35,977 nucleotides of DNA from assembly GCF_000275845.1 (NCBI RefSeq), contig NW_006766921.1, positions 76,662-112,638 of the forward strand, given 5' to 3'. Positions 10,478 to 20,334 of the stretch are shown piece after piece. The notes below the pieces were generated by a model, which was given only the letters and a program-made list of their open reading frames with translations, did not search any database and was not told the DNA's origin. A program made the translations under genes and the position numbers. Within the stretch, counting starts at the first letter, position 1. Every line of letters begins with the position of its first letter. The DNA is from Dichomitus squalens LYAD-421 SS1 (lineage: Eukaryota > Basidiomycota > Agaricomycetes > Polyporales > Polyporaceae).

Positions 10478-12049
10478 TTACACTTTCGTCTCTATGTACG
10501 CATTGACTACTACTTCCTCAGCCACAGACGACAACTTCACAAGAAGGCGCTGTTTCAGCTCCTCCGGAGGCACAGCAGGCTTCAGTCTCTGTATATCCTC
10601 ACACCGGAACACGAATCTGGCCAGCCCATGTCCTTTCGATGCCCGTTGAAGGAGCGTCGACTCTATCCGGTCAAAGACGGACCAAAAGTCTTCTTCATAG
10701 ACCGTCGTGCCCGGCGCGAGCTTCCAGTGCACGACGAGTTCCTTCAGGTCTGGACAGATCGGCACGCCAGCCCGTGAGACCGACGCCAGCGCCACGAACA
10801 GCTCGTCCGGACGCTGTCTGCGCACCTTCAGCCGCGTGATGGAAGGAAAGCCCCTCAGGAGCTGCTCAACACCTCCTCGCAGCCCCATTTCCTTGTACAC
10901 CCCTGGCCCCGACACCCAGATCTCGAGGTCCTTGACGATCTGCGAGCCGAAAGTATTCACGAGTTGGTCGACGGTAGGGTGAGAGTACATGCGCGACTCG
11001 AGGTCGATCGTGGTAGCGTCGGCAATCCACCCTTCTACTTTGACTATCTTGTAACCACGCGCTTTGATGAAGCGGACGTACAAGCGGTCGAGCAAGGAGA
11101 CAATGGGGAGCTCTCGCATGGGTGGGATGTAAGTCTGATCGCTATAGGGGTATCTGATTTTGACGGCGATGTCGGCAGGTAGAGTCAGGTGACGCAAGAT
11201 CGCGGGGATGTCGATGAAGTTCGAGGACCAGAAGTCGTCGCCACCGAGGGCGAGCTTGCGGAGACTAGGGAGGGCCACCGGCGAGCGGGATGACACATGC
11301 GGCTTTCTACCCTCCTCCTTGATGTGCAAATCTTCTAAAGAAGGGCATTTCTCTAGGAAGGTGAGGATCGTGTCGAGCGTAACGGAACTGCCAATGCAGT
11401 CGGAGCAATAACATCCGCCCATTGCCAAGGTTCGCAGAGAGCTATTGGCCAGTCCTGGTGCGAGGAATGCAAAGGGGATGCGGAGATCGCGGAGAGATGG
11501 TAGGGCAAAGGAAGCCGTCCGGATGAGCTTCGTTGTCTCCGAGGGGAATCTCGGAGGATGGTTCAAGCCTTCGTACTTGTGGTGAACGACAAGTTGCCGC
11601 AGATGAGGCATACCAGTCGTCAAGACTTGGAAAAAGTCCGCGGCATACTGAGACTCGATGTATAGAACGAGAGACAAGATCCGTTGGCTGCGAGACGCGA
11701 AAGCTGCGGGGGTAAGCTTCGGGGAGATATGCACCGTAACGTCGATATCAAGAGAGGCGGATCGTTCCATGAACGTGTTCGCAAACTCGATGTCGATATC
11801 GGTGGGCGGCCTATCCTCATACACCATGATGGAGGGTATTCGAAGCATATCTACCCAGAACTCTGCCGTTTTGAGAAGGAGTGTTCGCCAGGCGCTGCAT
11901 ACATGCAAATAGTGAATCTCGTCGCGCTTCTCGGGATGCAGCCTTGCGAATATCTCGATGAGAAGTTCTGGAGGGAGATATCGATGGGGGCTGTCGGAAG
12001 TAGGGAGAGGCCAACTCGTCCGCGCTGCATCTACAGACTTCAACATCAT
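10478..12049 (-). CDS. F-box protein, 523 aa, single exon
   Basis: A substrate-recruiting F-box subunit expected to bind Skp1 in an SCF ubiquitin ligase. The F-box-like domain near residues 25-72 reads LPPELLIEIFARL...YLHVCSAWR...FWVDMLR. The remainder is a long, leucine-spaced, LRR-like region with no second recognised domain. This layout is common in the large agaricomycete F-box families, so the target is unknown. The frame extends upstream to an ATG at 12220. I prefer the ATG pair at 12049/12046, because a TATATA element at 12198-12203 lies inside the longer version and would place transcription start downstream of 12220. It is paralogous along its length to the interrupted F-box copy at 23247-25037: shared marks are LHVC..WR, FW..MLR, IDVTV and a C-C pair near mid-protein. 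Confidence 0.85.
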   Translation of the reverse strand: MMLKSVDAARTSWPLPTSDSPHRYLPPELLIEIFARLHPEKRDEIHYLHVCSAWRTLLLKTAEFWVDMLRIPSIMVYEDRPPTDIDIEFANTFMERSASLDIDVTVHISPKLTPAAFASRSQRILSLVLYIESQYAADFFQVLTTGMPHLRQLVVHHKYEGLNHPPRFPSETTKLIRTASFALPSLRDLRIPFAFLAPGLANSSLRTLAMGGCYCSDCIGSSVTLDTILTFLEKCPSLEDLHIKEEGRKPHVSSRSPVALPSLRKLALGGDDFWSSNFIDIPAILRHLTLPADIAVKIRYPYSDQTYIPPMRELPIVSLLDRLYVRFIKARGYKIVKVEGWIADATTIDLESRMYSHPTVDQLVNTFGSQIVKDLEIWVSGPGVYKEMGLRGGVEQLLRGFPSITRLKVRRQRPDELFVALASVSRAGVPICPDLKELVVHWKLAPGTTVYEEDFWSVFDRIESTLLQRASKGHGLARFVFRCEDIQRLKPAVPPEELKQRLLVKLSSVAEEVVVNAYIETKV

Positions 12050-12197
12050 GATAGAGGTCCTTGTGGCAGGGGCGCGATCAGCAATACTGCAACGATGTTC
12101 AATGAGCGGTTGTGGTGGAGGAAACGACAACACATGTACTGACAGGTCTGATGAGCACGCAGGAAGGATATGTTTACCGATTGCCCTGCGTCCACGA

Positions 12198-12203
12198 TAT
12201 ATA
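12198..12203 (-). promoter_or_regulatory. TATA box of the F-box gene
   Basis: TATATA on the minus strand lies about 150 bases upstream of the start codon at 12049 and downstream of the alternative ATG at 12220. It therefore supports the shorter protein. Confidence 0.4.
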
Positions 12204-12220
12204 GAATTCGAGTGCGGCAT

Positions 12221-12890
12221 GCGACGGCAGCTGACGTGGTGGCAGCTCGAGGCCGTGTAGCGCCGGTCATGTATGATAGCTGACTATGAAAACTACTAGA
12301 GTATGTCTATGTATTACACACTGGCAGTCCTGCTGTATTAGCAGAATTCCCTTATGTGAATCTGAACACTTGAGTATGACGCCAGATACAAGAAACTCGG
12401 CTTGTTTGAGTATGTAGCATCTAATGAAAGATCAGCAGATGATGCACCAGTTCAAGTTCCTCGTGATGGAGGTAGCGCGCATTGCCCGATTGATAAGCTA
12501 TCGGTTGGCATCTAGCTTACATATAAACCATCCTCATCCAGCCTGCTACTCTGGCTCAAAATTCTCCACCAAGCAGAGCGCAATGCAGGTAGTATTGAAT
12601 GAAGACGCGCAATGATCGTGGTTATCTTCTAGGTCTGTGAAGGTTGGTCTCGTGCTCAACTGTACTAGGTGTTATACCCTACCACGGTCCACTGAAGGCC
12701 TGGGCACCTGATTAGCACAATCCTCCCGGCTACATAAACAGGCTGACGTATGTGTGCCCCGCCAGCCTAGTGAACCGGGATATTCGGGATGCTCAGGTGA
12801 GCAAAGGCCAACGTCGGTTCGAAAGCAGGCGAATACGACAATCTCCTAACTCTCCACACCGACCATATCGCGCACCCACCGTTCAGCCTC
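12221..12890. other. Divergent intergenic stretch
   Basis: Lies upstream of both the F-box gene (-) and the NAD(P)-binding gene (+). A weak AT-rich element, CTACATAAACAGG near 12730, is a possible promoter element for the latter. A 63-codon frame at 12424-12615 has no recognisable features. Confidence 0.4.
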
Positions 12891-13544
12891 ATGCATATCT
12901 TGATCCTAGGCGGTACCGGACCTAGCGGGATCGAGCTAATTCAGCAGGCCTTGGAAGTAAACCACACAGTCGTCGTCTATGCTCGGTCGCCCCAGAAACT
13001 TCCCGCCCACATTTCCTCTAGTCCTTCCGTCACCGTGGTGGCAGGAGACCTGACGGACAGAGAGAAGCTCTCTGCAGCGATGCAAGGGGTCCAAGCTGTC
13101 CTCTCTGTTCTTGGCCCAGGTCCATCGCATCCCAGCAATACCCCGCTCGCCCAAGCGTACCAGCTCATCATAGAATCGATGAAGCAACAGAACGTCAAGC
13201 GCCTTATCGCAGTGGGCACCCCGAGCATGAAGGATGAACACGATCATTTTAGCTTGATCATGCTCGCCATGATCACCGTCGTCGCTACGTTCGTTCGTAA
13301 TGCATACAAGGATGTCGTGGCTATCGGGCAGACCATTCGGGCCGCTGACCCTGAGGAGCTCGTGTGGACCATCGCGCGAGTACCAATCCTGAACGACAAC
13401 GAGGACAGATCTGTGCTTGCAGGGTACGTAGGAGACGGGAAGGTTGGGACCAAGCTAGCTCGCCAAGCGCTCGCGGCGTTCGTCCTGAGAGAGTTGGAGG
13501 AAAACCAGTGGACCCTCAAGGCACCTGCCATCTCTTCCCCTTAG
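12891..13544 (+). CDS. NAD(P)-binding Rossmann-fold protein (NmrA/atypical SDR-like), 217 aa, single exon
   Basis: The N-terminus MHILILGGTGPSG carries the glycine-rich dinucleotide motif (7-13) right after the first beta strand. It is followed by VYARSPQKL, a typical second strand with basic residues that would favour NADP, then AGDLTD, AVLSVLGPG and IAVGTPS. This is the pattern of the NAD(P)H-binding/NmrA-like atypical SDR family, which includes flavin-reductase-like and redox-sensing proteins. No YxxxK catalytic motif of classical SDRs is seen, so a reductase reaction cannot be assigned. The single exon and 217-residue length suit the family. The ATG is the first in frame and sits directly at the start of the fold. 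It has no obvious functional partner next to it. Confidence 0.85.
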   Translation: MHILILGGTGPSGIELIQQALEVNHTVVVYARSPQKLPAHISSSPSVTVVAGDLTDREKLSAAMQGVQAVLSVLGPGPSHPSNTPLAQAYQLIIESMKQQNVKRLIAVGTPSMKDEHDHFSLIMLAMITVVATFVRNAYKDVVAIGQTIRAADPEELVWTIARVPILNDNEDRSVLAGYVGDGKVGTKLARQALAAFVLRELEENQWTLKAPAISSP

Positions 13545-16500
13545 TAAGTTAGCTCTCAAACGTGTTCTCTACGATCGCAGAAGATAACAATCTGGCATTA
13601 GGACAAGGCAGAAAACTTGTGTTGAACGTTTTGTGTGTGTAAGGAAATTCATGCTAAGGTAACCATACCGGTGTCCTTTGAGTCTGAGCGAAGCTGACAC
13701 ATACAATTCGTAGTTATGCGCAAGGCGGATATGGATCCTGGCCATTCCTGTAGTTCACCGTGCCGAGATTCGCCATCGGTTGTCCTTCGCGATCCGATGT
13801 CTCCCTTCCCGTGTTTCTAGTCTGTGAATTTTGTCTGTAGCGTTTGAAGGCTAACTTTGCATTGATTCGCTCTACCTCTCTGCGTTAGGATCCTATTTCA
13901 ATAGTTCAACCGAGTCGGCACATTCAGGCTGCAGTCTTCCCTGCCGGCGCTCTTCAGCTTCTTGTTTACGTCCACGTAGCTGCCGAGGTCCTCGAAGTGC
14001 CTCATAGTCCCACAGCATCTTCGTCGACCATGTGCAGGGGTGTGTCTACGCAGTCAGGTTAGGTTGTCGCGCACGTTCATTATGCACTTCCCTCGTTCTC
14101 TTCGCGCAAACCGTCCCTAGAGAAGGCCCGCATTCACAGCAAGGGCGTGATCGTCATCTATGTAACTGGCTTTCCCACAAGAACTTCTTCTGCACGGGCC
14201 TGGACGGATCGCGCCTTGGATCCTGACCCGAATGTTCGCGCTCTTCACTGTCTCGAACACGACATCGTTGCTCCTTGCGGGCAAGTTCGCCTCCAAGCCA
14301 GCTGTGCCAAGAAAAGTTCTGCACCCACGAAGCAAGACTTACCCACTATGCAGCGAAAGGCGGGGACATTTATGGAAATAGAGGTGGTTGGAGTACTAAG
14401 GGCTAGGCGGTCGTCATACGAAGCGGCTCCTGCAGCCTCCCGCGGCCCGCCGCGAACCCAAGGCCTTGTCATCGGCTCCCCGTAGTCCCGATCCTACCTT
14501 CTATTGGTAGACCCAAAACACAGGCTCCGTGTACGTACTGTATGGTATTGCATGTGAGTATTTGTAACAACATCTATTTATGGGAATGTGTACTTGTGAA
14601 AGTACCGATGCAATCTCCCCTCTTGGCGCCTGGTCAGGTTGAATGGGTAGTCATCCGACCTAGAACAAAGTGTGCTTTATTGACTGAACAATCCTGCAAT
14701 GCCTACTGGTGCCCTGAAAGCCTCTTCACGATTTGACAGCCAAATGGTACATCGCGAAGTACGGCATCTTGGAGGGTTGCTTCTCTAGGTTTCTTCGCCG
14801 GTGACGAACTTGAGACGCATAGAGCAGGAAAGCACGAAGGGGTATTATTGCGTGTACAACTCGCATCTGTCCATACTGATACAATAAAGTACACCAGAGA
14901 TGAGCCTGGGGAGAGCGTGTGTCGGCGGAAGGACGGGTATAATGGAATCGGGCTCATGACGATCGCCCCGAAGCCTTCTTAGGCTTCCCCCACGCCATAT
15001 TATCGTCGTCTAGCATCTCCGCCTAATAGCTCAAGCACTCAGCCGTACTCCACGGAACGGAACTTACGCGGCACTTACATATTCTGCCCTGCCCGAGCTT
15101 GGGAGTCCTGACTGCGCGTGTGGCTGCTTTAGTGCGGACACCAGACCCGGCTACACGCAACGCTGATCAGCAGAGCTAAACTGCTTGCAGTACCCGGAGC
15201 GACTCACGAATTGCACATGAGACACTGGAGATGAAGCGTCGCTCATAATGGAGGATCGCCGCGAGTCAGAGGTTGAGGAGGCCTGATAGTCAAACATGGT
15301 GATCTGAGCAACGGAACAATTGGACGAGCGTCAGCGTTCCATTCACAACGCACCTTGGACGACGCCGACGACTTGAAAAGCGACATGCGAGACATTAGTA
15401 TCAAGGGCCGGAAGGTGGTGGCGGAAGGTGAGATGCAAGTCAAAGGGCACGACGACTGGTGTGAGGAACGCTGTTGATGAGCCACGCTGGCGACTGGATG
15501 CAGTATAGCTCGAGTCCGTGTTACGACAATGCCGGGTGGAGATGCCGCAGGACAAGCGAGCTGTTACCCTTCTTATACCCGTCAGAGAATGGGCGCAAAC
15601 AGTGGGGGCCTCATCCGGTAACCTGATCTCGATGGCCTCATGCATAGTGTCCCTATGGAACACTTCCACCGGTACGCCATATGCATCCGTGCCAGGGCGG
15701 CGAGCGCCGAGTGCCACCCGAGACATGGCAGAATCGTGTAATCAGACCGTTTGCCCTCGGATCGCGCCTGCCGGCGTGTGCACCAGCAAGCAGGTCTCCT
15801 TGAGATAGGCCGCGAACGGTCGATGCACATGGACGTTCGTGAAGAAGCCCGCGAAGGCGCCGCCCGGATGCCAGACAGGCCTGGGAGACAGAATCTAACT
15901 CATAACCGCCCGTCTGGAGCGTTCTACCCATCGAACACCGACGTCCATGCCCATAGGTGGTGCAGGTTTCACATACTTATTCTTAGGCAGCACGCGGCAG
16001 CGACTTGACTATTTCAGAGACAGTGACCTACGTACGACGATAGATAGGGCAGAAGCTCCTGGAAGATGAACGAGAAGAAACGTATGATCGTTCCGGTCCA
16101 ACAGGAACAAGATAGGAAGCGTACGACCACCCCGCTCGGCGGAGCTACAATTTGACAGAGGGAAGTTATTCATGTACGGAATCGAGCTGGGGTGGAATGG
16201 AATTCTGACGCAAGCGAACACCTGATGAAGGGGGCGCATGACCATCAAGTAAGTTCGCCGGCTTCGTAGGAGTAGGCCCTGGCGCAGCATCAGATTCATG
16301 GAGACAAGACGCAATTCGGCAAGCTGAGATATCTTATGTTGTGCAACATTAAGGATCAGGAATGGACTGAGCTGATTCGACAGATGGCAGAGGGTCGATC
16401 CAGTGTTTGCTTGCCTCTTTGAGCCGGCGCTCCTTTTCGAGACCCAGTGCGACACGACGAACGCTTTCAGCGAGCGCTAAGCTAATTCAGTATGGAATCT

Positions 16501-16679
16501 ATTTGAACCGTTGGCGTCTAATCAATATCTGAGGCGAGTCCGATGAGCAATACGCTGTCAGAAATCAATGACATCCGTACTAGGTTGTCTAGCTATCAGT
16601 CGTAGGCGGTCTGATGCGTGTCCTCCACGCGGACGCGTCTTCGACCGAGAAACCCGATGGAAAACGCTGAAACGTCGCT
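13545..16679. other. 3.1 kb without a supported gene; scattered decayed-looking open frames
   Basis: No recognisable gene. The longest frames are on minus: 16455-16009 (148 codons, hydrophobic and leucine-rich, no known motif), 15726-15343 (127 codons) and 15931-15653. Around 15850-15590 on minus, protein-like stretches appear in a frame broken by one stop, including a segment ending HTPAGAIRGQTV and, beyond the stop, a segment containing RRPGTDAYGVPVEVFHRD. This could be a degraded gene. The 3' flank of ATP11 occupies the right end. No tRNA or transposon terminal structure was found by eye. Confidence 0.4.
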
Positions 16680-17846
16680 TTAGGCAGAGAAGTCTGTATG
16701 GACCAACAGCTTTTCCCATTTGAACTGCTCCGGTGCTTCGTGGAACGTCTTGAGCAGCGCGGCTCTCTCCTCGGACCCCTCGTGTTGCAGATAAAACCTT
16801 TGGACGTGGATGGCAAGCAACTGCGCGTCCTGTTGACTGAGCATGTAGCTCATGCCGTCTTCGCCCGCTCCCACGCCAGCAGAGGCCCCAGATGGTGTGA
16901 TCTCCCCGCGCAGGAGTACCAAACCATGCGACTTCGCCAGGTCGGTATAGTGTGTCAACACGAGGTAAGGTGTGGCGAAGGATTGGCGGAGCTTGTACTC
17001 CTGAAGTGGGGTGAAGAGGATTGTCGACGTTTGCGGATTTGAGGAGGCCTTGGTAGGGGAGAACAGATCGCTCGTTGTGGCGGGCTCTGGCGGAGAACCA
17101 TGGAAGCCCCATTCCATTAGGTAGAATTCATAAGCAGGCTTCTTCGATCCTTCTTCCACCTGCGCGTTCTCTCGGGGAACAGGCAGAATGAATGTAGGAT
17201 ACTTGGCCGAAACCTCCAACATCTTGTCGTAGCTCTCGACGGGGACGGTCGCGCACAGAAATCCGCGGCCAGTGCCTCCGGTACGCGATTCGTGGTATGC
17301 CCTCCATAGCAATGATATTTGCTCGGGAGTATGCGGCTTCTCCAGTAGCTTGTCAAGATTAAGTATGCTGGAGAGCGGCTGGTTGTTCCCCTCAGGCGAC
17401 TAGACCACACGACTAAGGAATACTGCGTACCTTCACAGGAGAGCTGTCCTTCCTAGATGAACTTCCGGAAGACGTTGAAACTGAACTCGCTGCAGAAGAG
17501 GAAGGAGCACTCGCTGGAGAACTCTGAGCAAGCTGCGGGCCTTTGCTACTCTCTTCTTTGAGCTTTTGGAGACGGCGTTGCCTTTCCTGCTCCTTCAGCT
17601 CAGCGCGAAGATCAGCGACACTCTTCCCCTGCCTTATACGCGTAAGCCGACTAAAGCATTTCCGTTCGACACGTGTACGTACTCTTGTGCCCTCCGCTGT
17701 AGCTTCTCTGCGTACTTCTCCTCATAGTTCACCCTCGGAAGAGTGATGTCGTGAACGCATCGAGTGGAAGAGAAGGACCGCAAGGCATGGGGACCTCTTG
17801 ACGGACTAGCGCGTAGGGTAGCAGAGAGCCAGTGCCTGAACACCAT
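16680..17846 (-). CDS. ATP11: Mitochondrial F1-ATPase assembly chaperone ATP11, 358 aa
   Basis: Matrix chaperone that binds free F1 beta subunits and hands them on during assembly of the alpha3-beta3 hexamer. Exons are 17846-17683, 17632-17431 and 17390-16680, 359 codons in phase. Residues 1-35 (MVFRHWLSATLRASPSRG...) are arginine- and serine-rich with no acidic residues, a clear mitochondrial presequence. Then come NYEEKYAEKLQRRAQE, a Ser-rich linker, and the ATP11 domain: LDKLLEKPHTPEQISLLWRAYHESR, the GRGFL segment, FYLMEWGFHGSPPEP, LRQSFATPYLVLTHYTDLAKSHGLVLLRGE and a C-terminal QRFYLQ helix region. The second intron is only 40 nt with donor GTACGC. An alternative donor nine codon-neutral bases upstream would also restore a frame, so that junction is uncertain. 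It is head to head with the GT49 gene, 167 bases apart. Confidence 0.92.
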
Positions 17847-18013
17847 GCTAACGTCGAGTACGAAGATGACAGAGGAAGATGAAGTGGACGCATGTGAATA
17901 AGCGCCCAATATTGCCTGGTGTGCTCCCGAACATGGTAATTCCTGACGGAGCTCTTGCAAACCACCATCATCACCTCCGGGTTTCCTAGGCTGCGAACGA
18001 CACTTCCTGGACA

Positions 18014-20057
18014 ATGGGTGTCAACGTTATCATCAGACTACTCCAGTTTTGCGTCTGCCTCTACGTTCTCGCCGCGGTTCTCTTCACCACCTGTGTCTAC
18101 GTCCTGGCCCCCGTTACTGGCTTCTTCCGGTCAAGGACACATGCCTCGCCCACGGCGTCTTCCAGCAGTACATCAAGTCACCATGATATTAGGATTGCGT
18201 CCCTCTCCCAGGATCGACCTGAAGTGCGGCTAGATCTCAGACTAGCGGACCCTCTGGATAACAGCCACTGGGTTGATAATTGGCCTTCCGGGTACGCATC
18301 TTCGGAGCTGTTGTATCTATCCCACACCGGAAACTCTATAGGCACGCATCTGGCCACTGGCGGGTTTGGTATACACGAAGAGACCCTGTTGTCGAAGGCT
18401 TTCTCCGAGGCTATGCATCCGACGCGCATCATACCGTTCTACTTCAAGTCCTCCAATGATGTCCATTCTGACGACGTCACTATCACGACTCTGGTCACCA
18501 GCAATAGATTCAAAGTGCTCCAACAGCTTGTCGAACGCTATCGCGGTCCTGTCTCCGTTACGATACACATACCACTCCCCCTCCACGCCACCTTCTCGTC
18601 TCTCAAGCCGGACCATCCCTCCAGGGTAGCTCTTAGCAACCTTCACGCTCTATATGTGTCGTCTCCTCTCTTTTCGCAATATGTTGACGTACATCTGGCA
18701 TTGTCTCCCTTCACCAGCGCTCTTTCAGCCGATCCCGTCGTCCAAAGGGAGAGCGAGGGGGGACGCCAATTCAACGTCTGGCGAAACGCCGCACGCCTCT
18801 TCGCACGCACTAACTTCGTCATCATGCTCGACGTGGACTTCGCCGTCTGTACTGACTGGCGCGGGTTCGTCAGAGAAACCATCCGCGAGGCGGCCGAGTC
18901 CCCGAGCCCGATCCGTCCTCCCTTTCGCACAGGACGAACAGACGAAAGCATCCGCGCCGCTGACGCTGCCGGCGCGACCGCTACTGAAATAGTCAAGAAA
19001 CTCCGCGAAGGTACAGCGGCACTCGTCGTGCCTGCATTTGAGTACGTCAAGCAACGAGACGGCATCGACCAGCGCACCTTCCCTACCGATAAGCAGGTGC
19101 GTCCGCCGAACGTCAGCTTCCCGAGTCTTCAACTCGGCTCCACCTTACCTTCGTTACGCTCTGTCTCCTCAACTTTGAATCACATACTGACCAATAGCCG
19201 CTGTCGCGCCACGCCACGCAGGGCCTACTCAAGTTGGCGCGAGCTAACCCGCCTGTCATTGCATCCTTCCATGCCTCATGGGCGCCAGGTCACAACAGCA
19301 CCGAATACGAACGTTACTATTCAATCCCACCAGGCAAGGGAGCCATTTACAAAGTCGAGCAATATCAGAGCGCGTATGAGCCGTACGTTATTACGAGCAA
19401 ACATGTCAGCTGGTCAGCGTCTTTCCGTTTTAGCAGGGTTCATCCAATGACTTCTTTCCATGTGACGATAGGTGCGACGAGCGATTTGCCGGGTACGGAG
19501 GCAACAAAGCGGCTTGCCTATTCGAGATGTACCTTAGCGGGGTTTCCTATTACGTGCTGTCGGACCACTTCCTCATTCATCAAAGTCACAAATACGAAGA
19601 AGAGGCGAGAAGGGAAGAGGTAGGAAGGTTAGACACCCTGATTTAGTCATACGCTCACACCCTGTAGCGCAAGTCGAACCGGAAATTGTATGCCGACTTC
19701 AAGGAGGAGTCTTGTCTCCGGTATGTCCTATCTTCGTCCCTCACCCGCTTACCCATCTGCATCATGTGTTCCAAGGTACCTCTACCGCTATTACCGAGAA
19801 GGAACGCTGCACACTGAGCGAGCTGCCAATGCGCGTGATGAGTGCAAGAAAATCAAGAATATAACGAAGATGGTGACACAGGTAATGCATGTATGTCTTG
19901 CGTCATCATACGGAATTGCTCACAGATCGGGGTACCATCGCAAACGTCGCAATCCAGTTGGTCAGTGGCTGAATGCCGTTGCTGCCTCACTCACGATGGC
20001 TTTCGGCTGCCTAGGTTGCGTATTCTTCACCAATATGTTTATGTTGATTGGTTGTAG
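18014..20057 (+). CDS. LARGE-like glycosyltransferase family 49 protein, type II membrane, about 578 aa
   Basis: Probable Golgi glycosyltransferase. A single hydrophobic anchor at residues 5-33 is followed by a Ser-rich stem, as in type II Golgi enzymes. The GT49 domain shows MLDVDFAV with the DxD pair Asp273/Asp275, then FHASWAPGHNSTEY, YKVEQYQSAYEPYVI, CDERFAGYGGNKAACLFEMYLSG, and YYVLSDHFLIHQSH, which are family hallmarks. Exons are 18014-19096, 19198-19412, 19472-19619, 19668-19720, 19776-19881 and probably 19926-20057. The first intron could instead end at 19221. If the last 44-nt intron is retained, the frame runs to a stop at 20118 and adds a hydrophobic tail unusual for the family. 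Animal LARGE makes matriglycan, but the fungal substrate is unknown. It is divergent from ATP11. Confidence 0.87.
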
Positions 20058-20334
20058 TGTATATGCAATGTACATTAACGTCCCTGAATCCGCATCATAC
20101 TCGATTCTTGAGCTCTAGAGCACGAGTGTCTACACCCAGCGTGTGGTACTGTATGGAAACCCCTTGACACCGAGCATGCGATAAGCATTAATAGTAGCAG
20201 CACGTGCGACGTCCTCGTAGAAAGAAAGGGTCCAAAGACCGTATAAAGGAACATCCAGCTCTGGTTCCCCTTTCTCAAGACAGAGGCACGATGGGCGTCC
20301 AAAGACGCATGCTGCGCACTTGGCAGAAGGGGGC

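Noticed and set aside
12050..12220. 57-residue N-terminal extension of the F-box protein
   Set aside because: A TATATA element lies within this stretch, and the F-box paralogue does not resemble it.
15590..15930. Minus-strand segment with TCLLVHTPAGAIRGQTV, reminiscent of the N-terminal part of type B carboxylesterases
   Set aside because: No further carboxylesterase motifs follow in order, the frame is stopped directly afterwards, and the GG-like segment lies on the wrong side of it. Similarity by eye is too short to call a gene or pseudogene.
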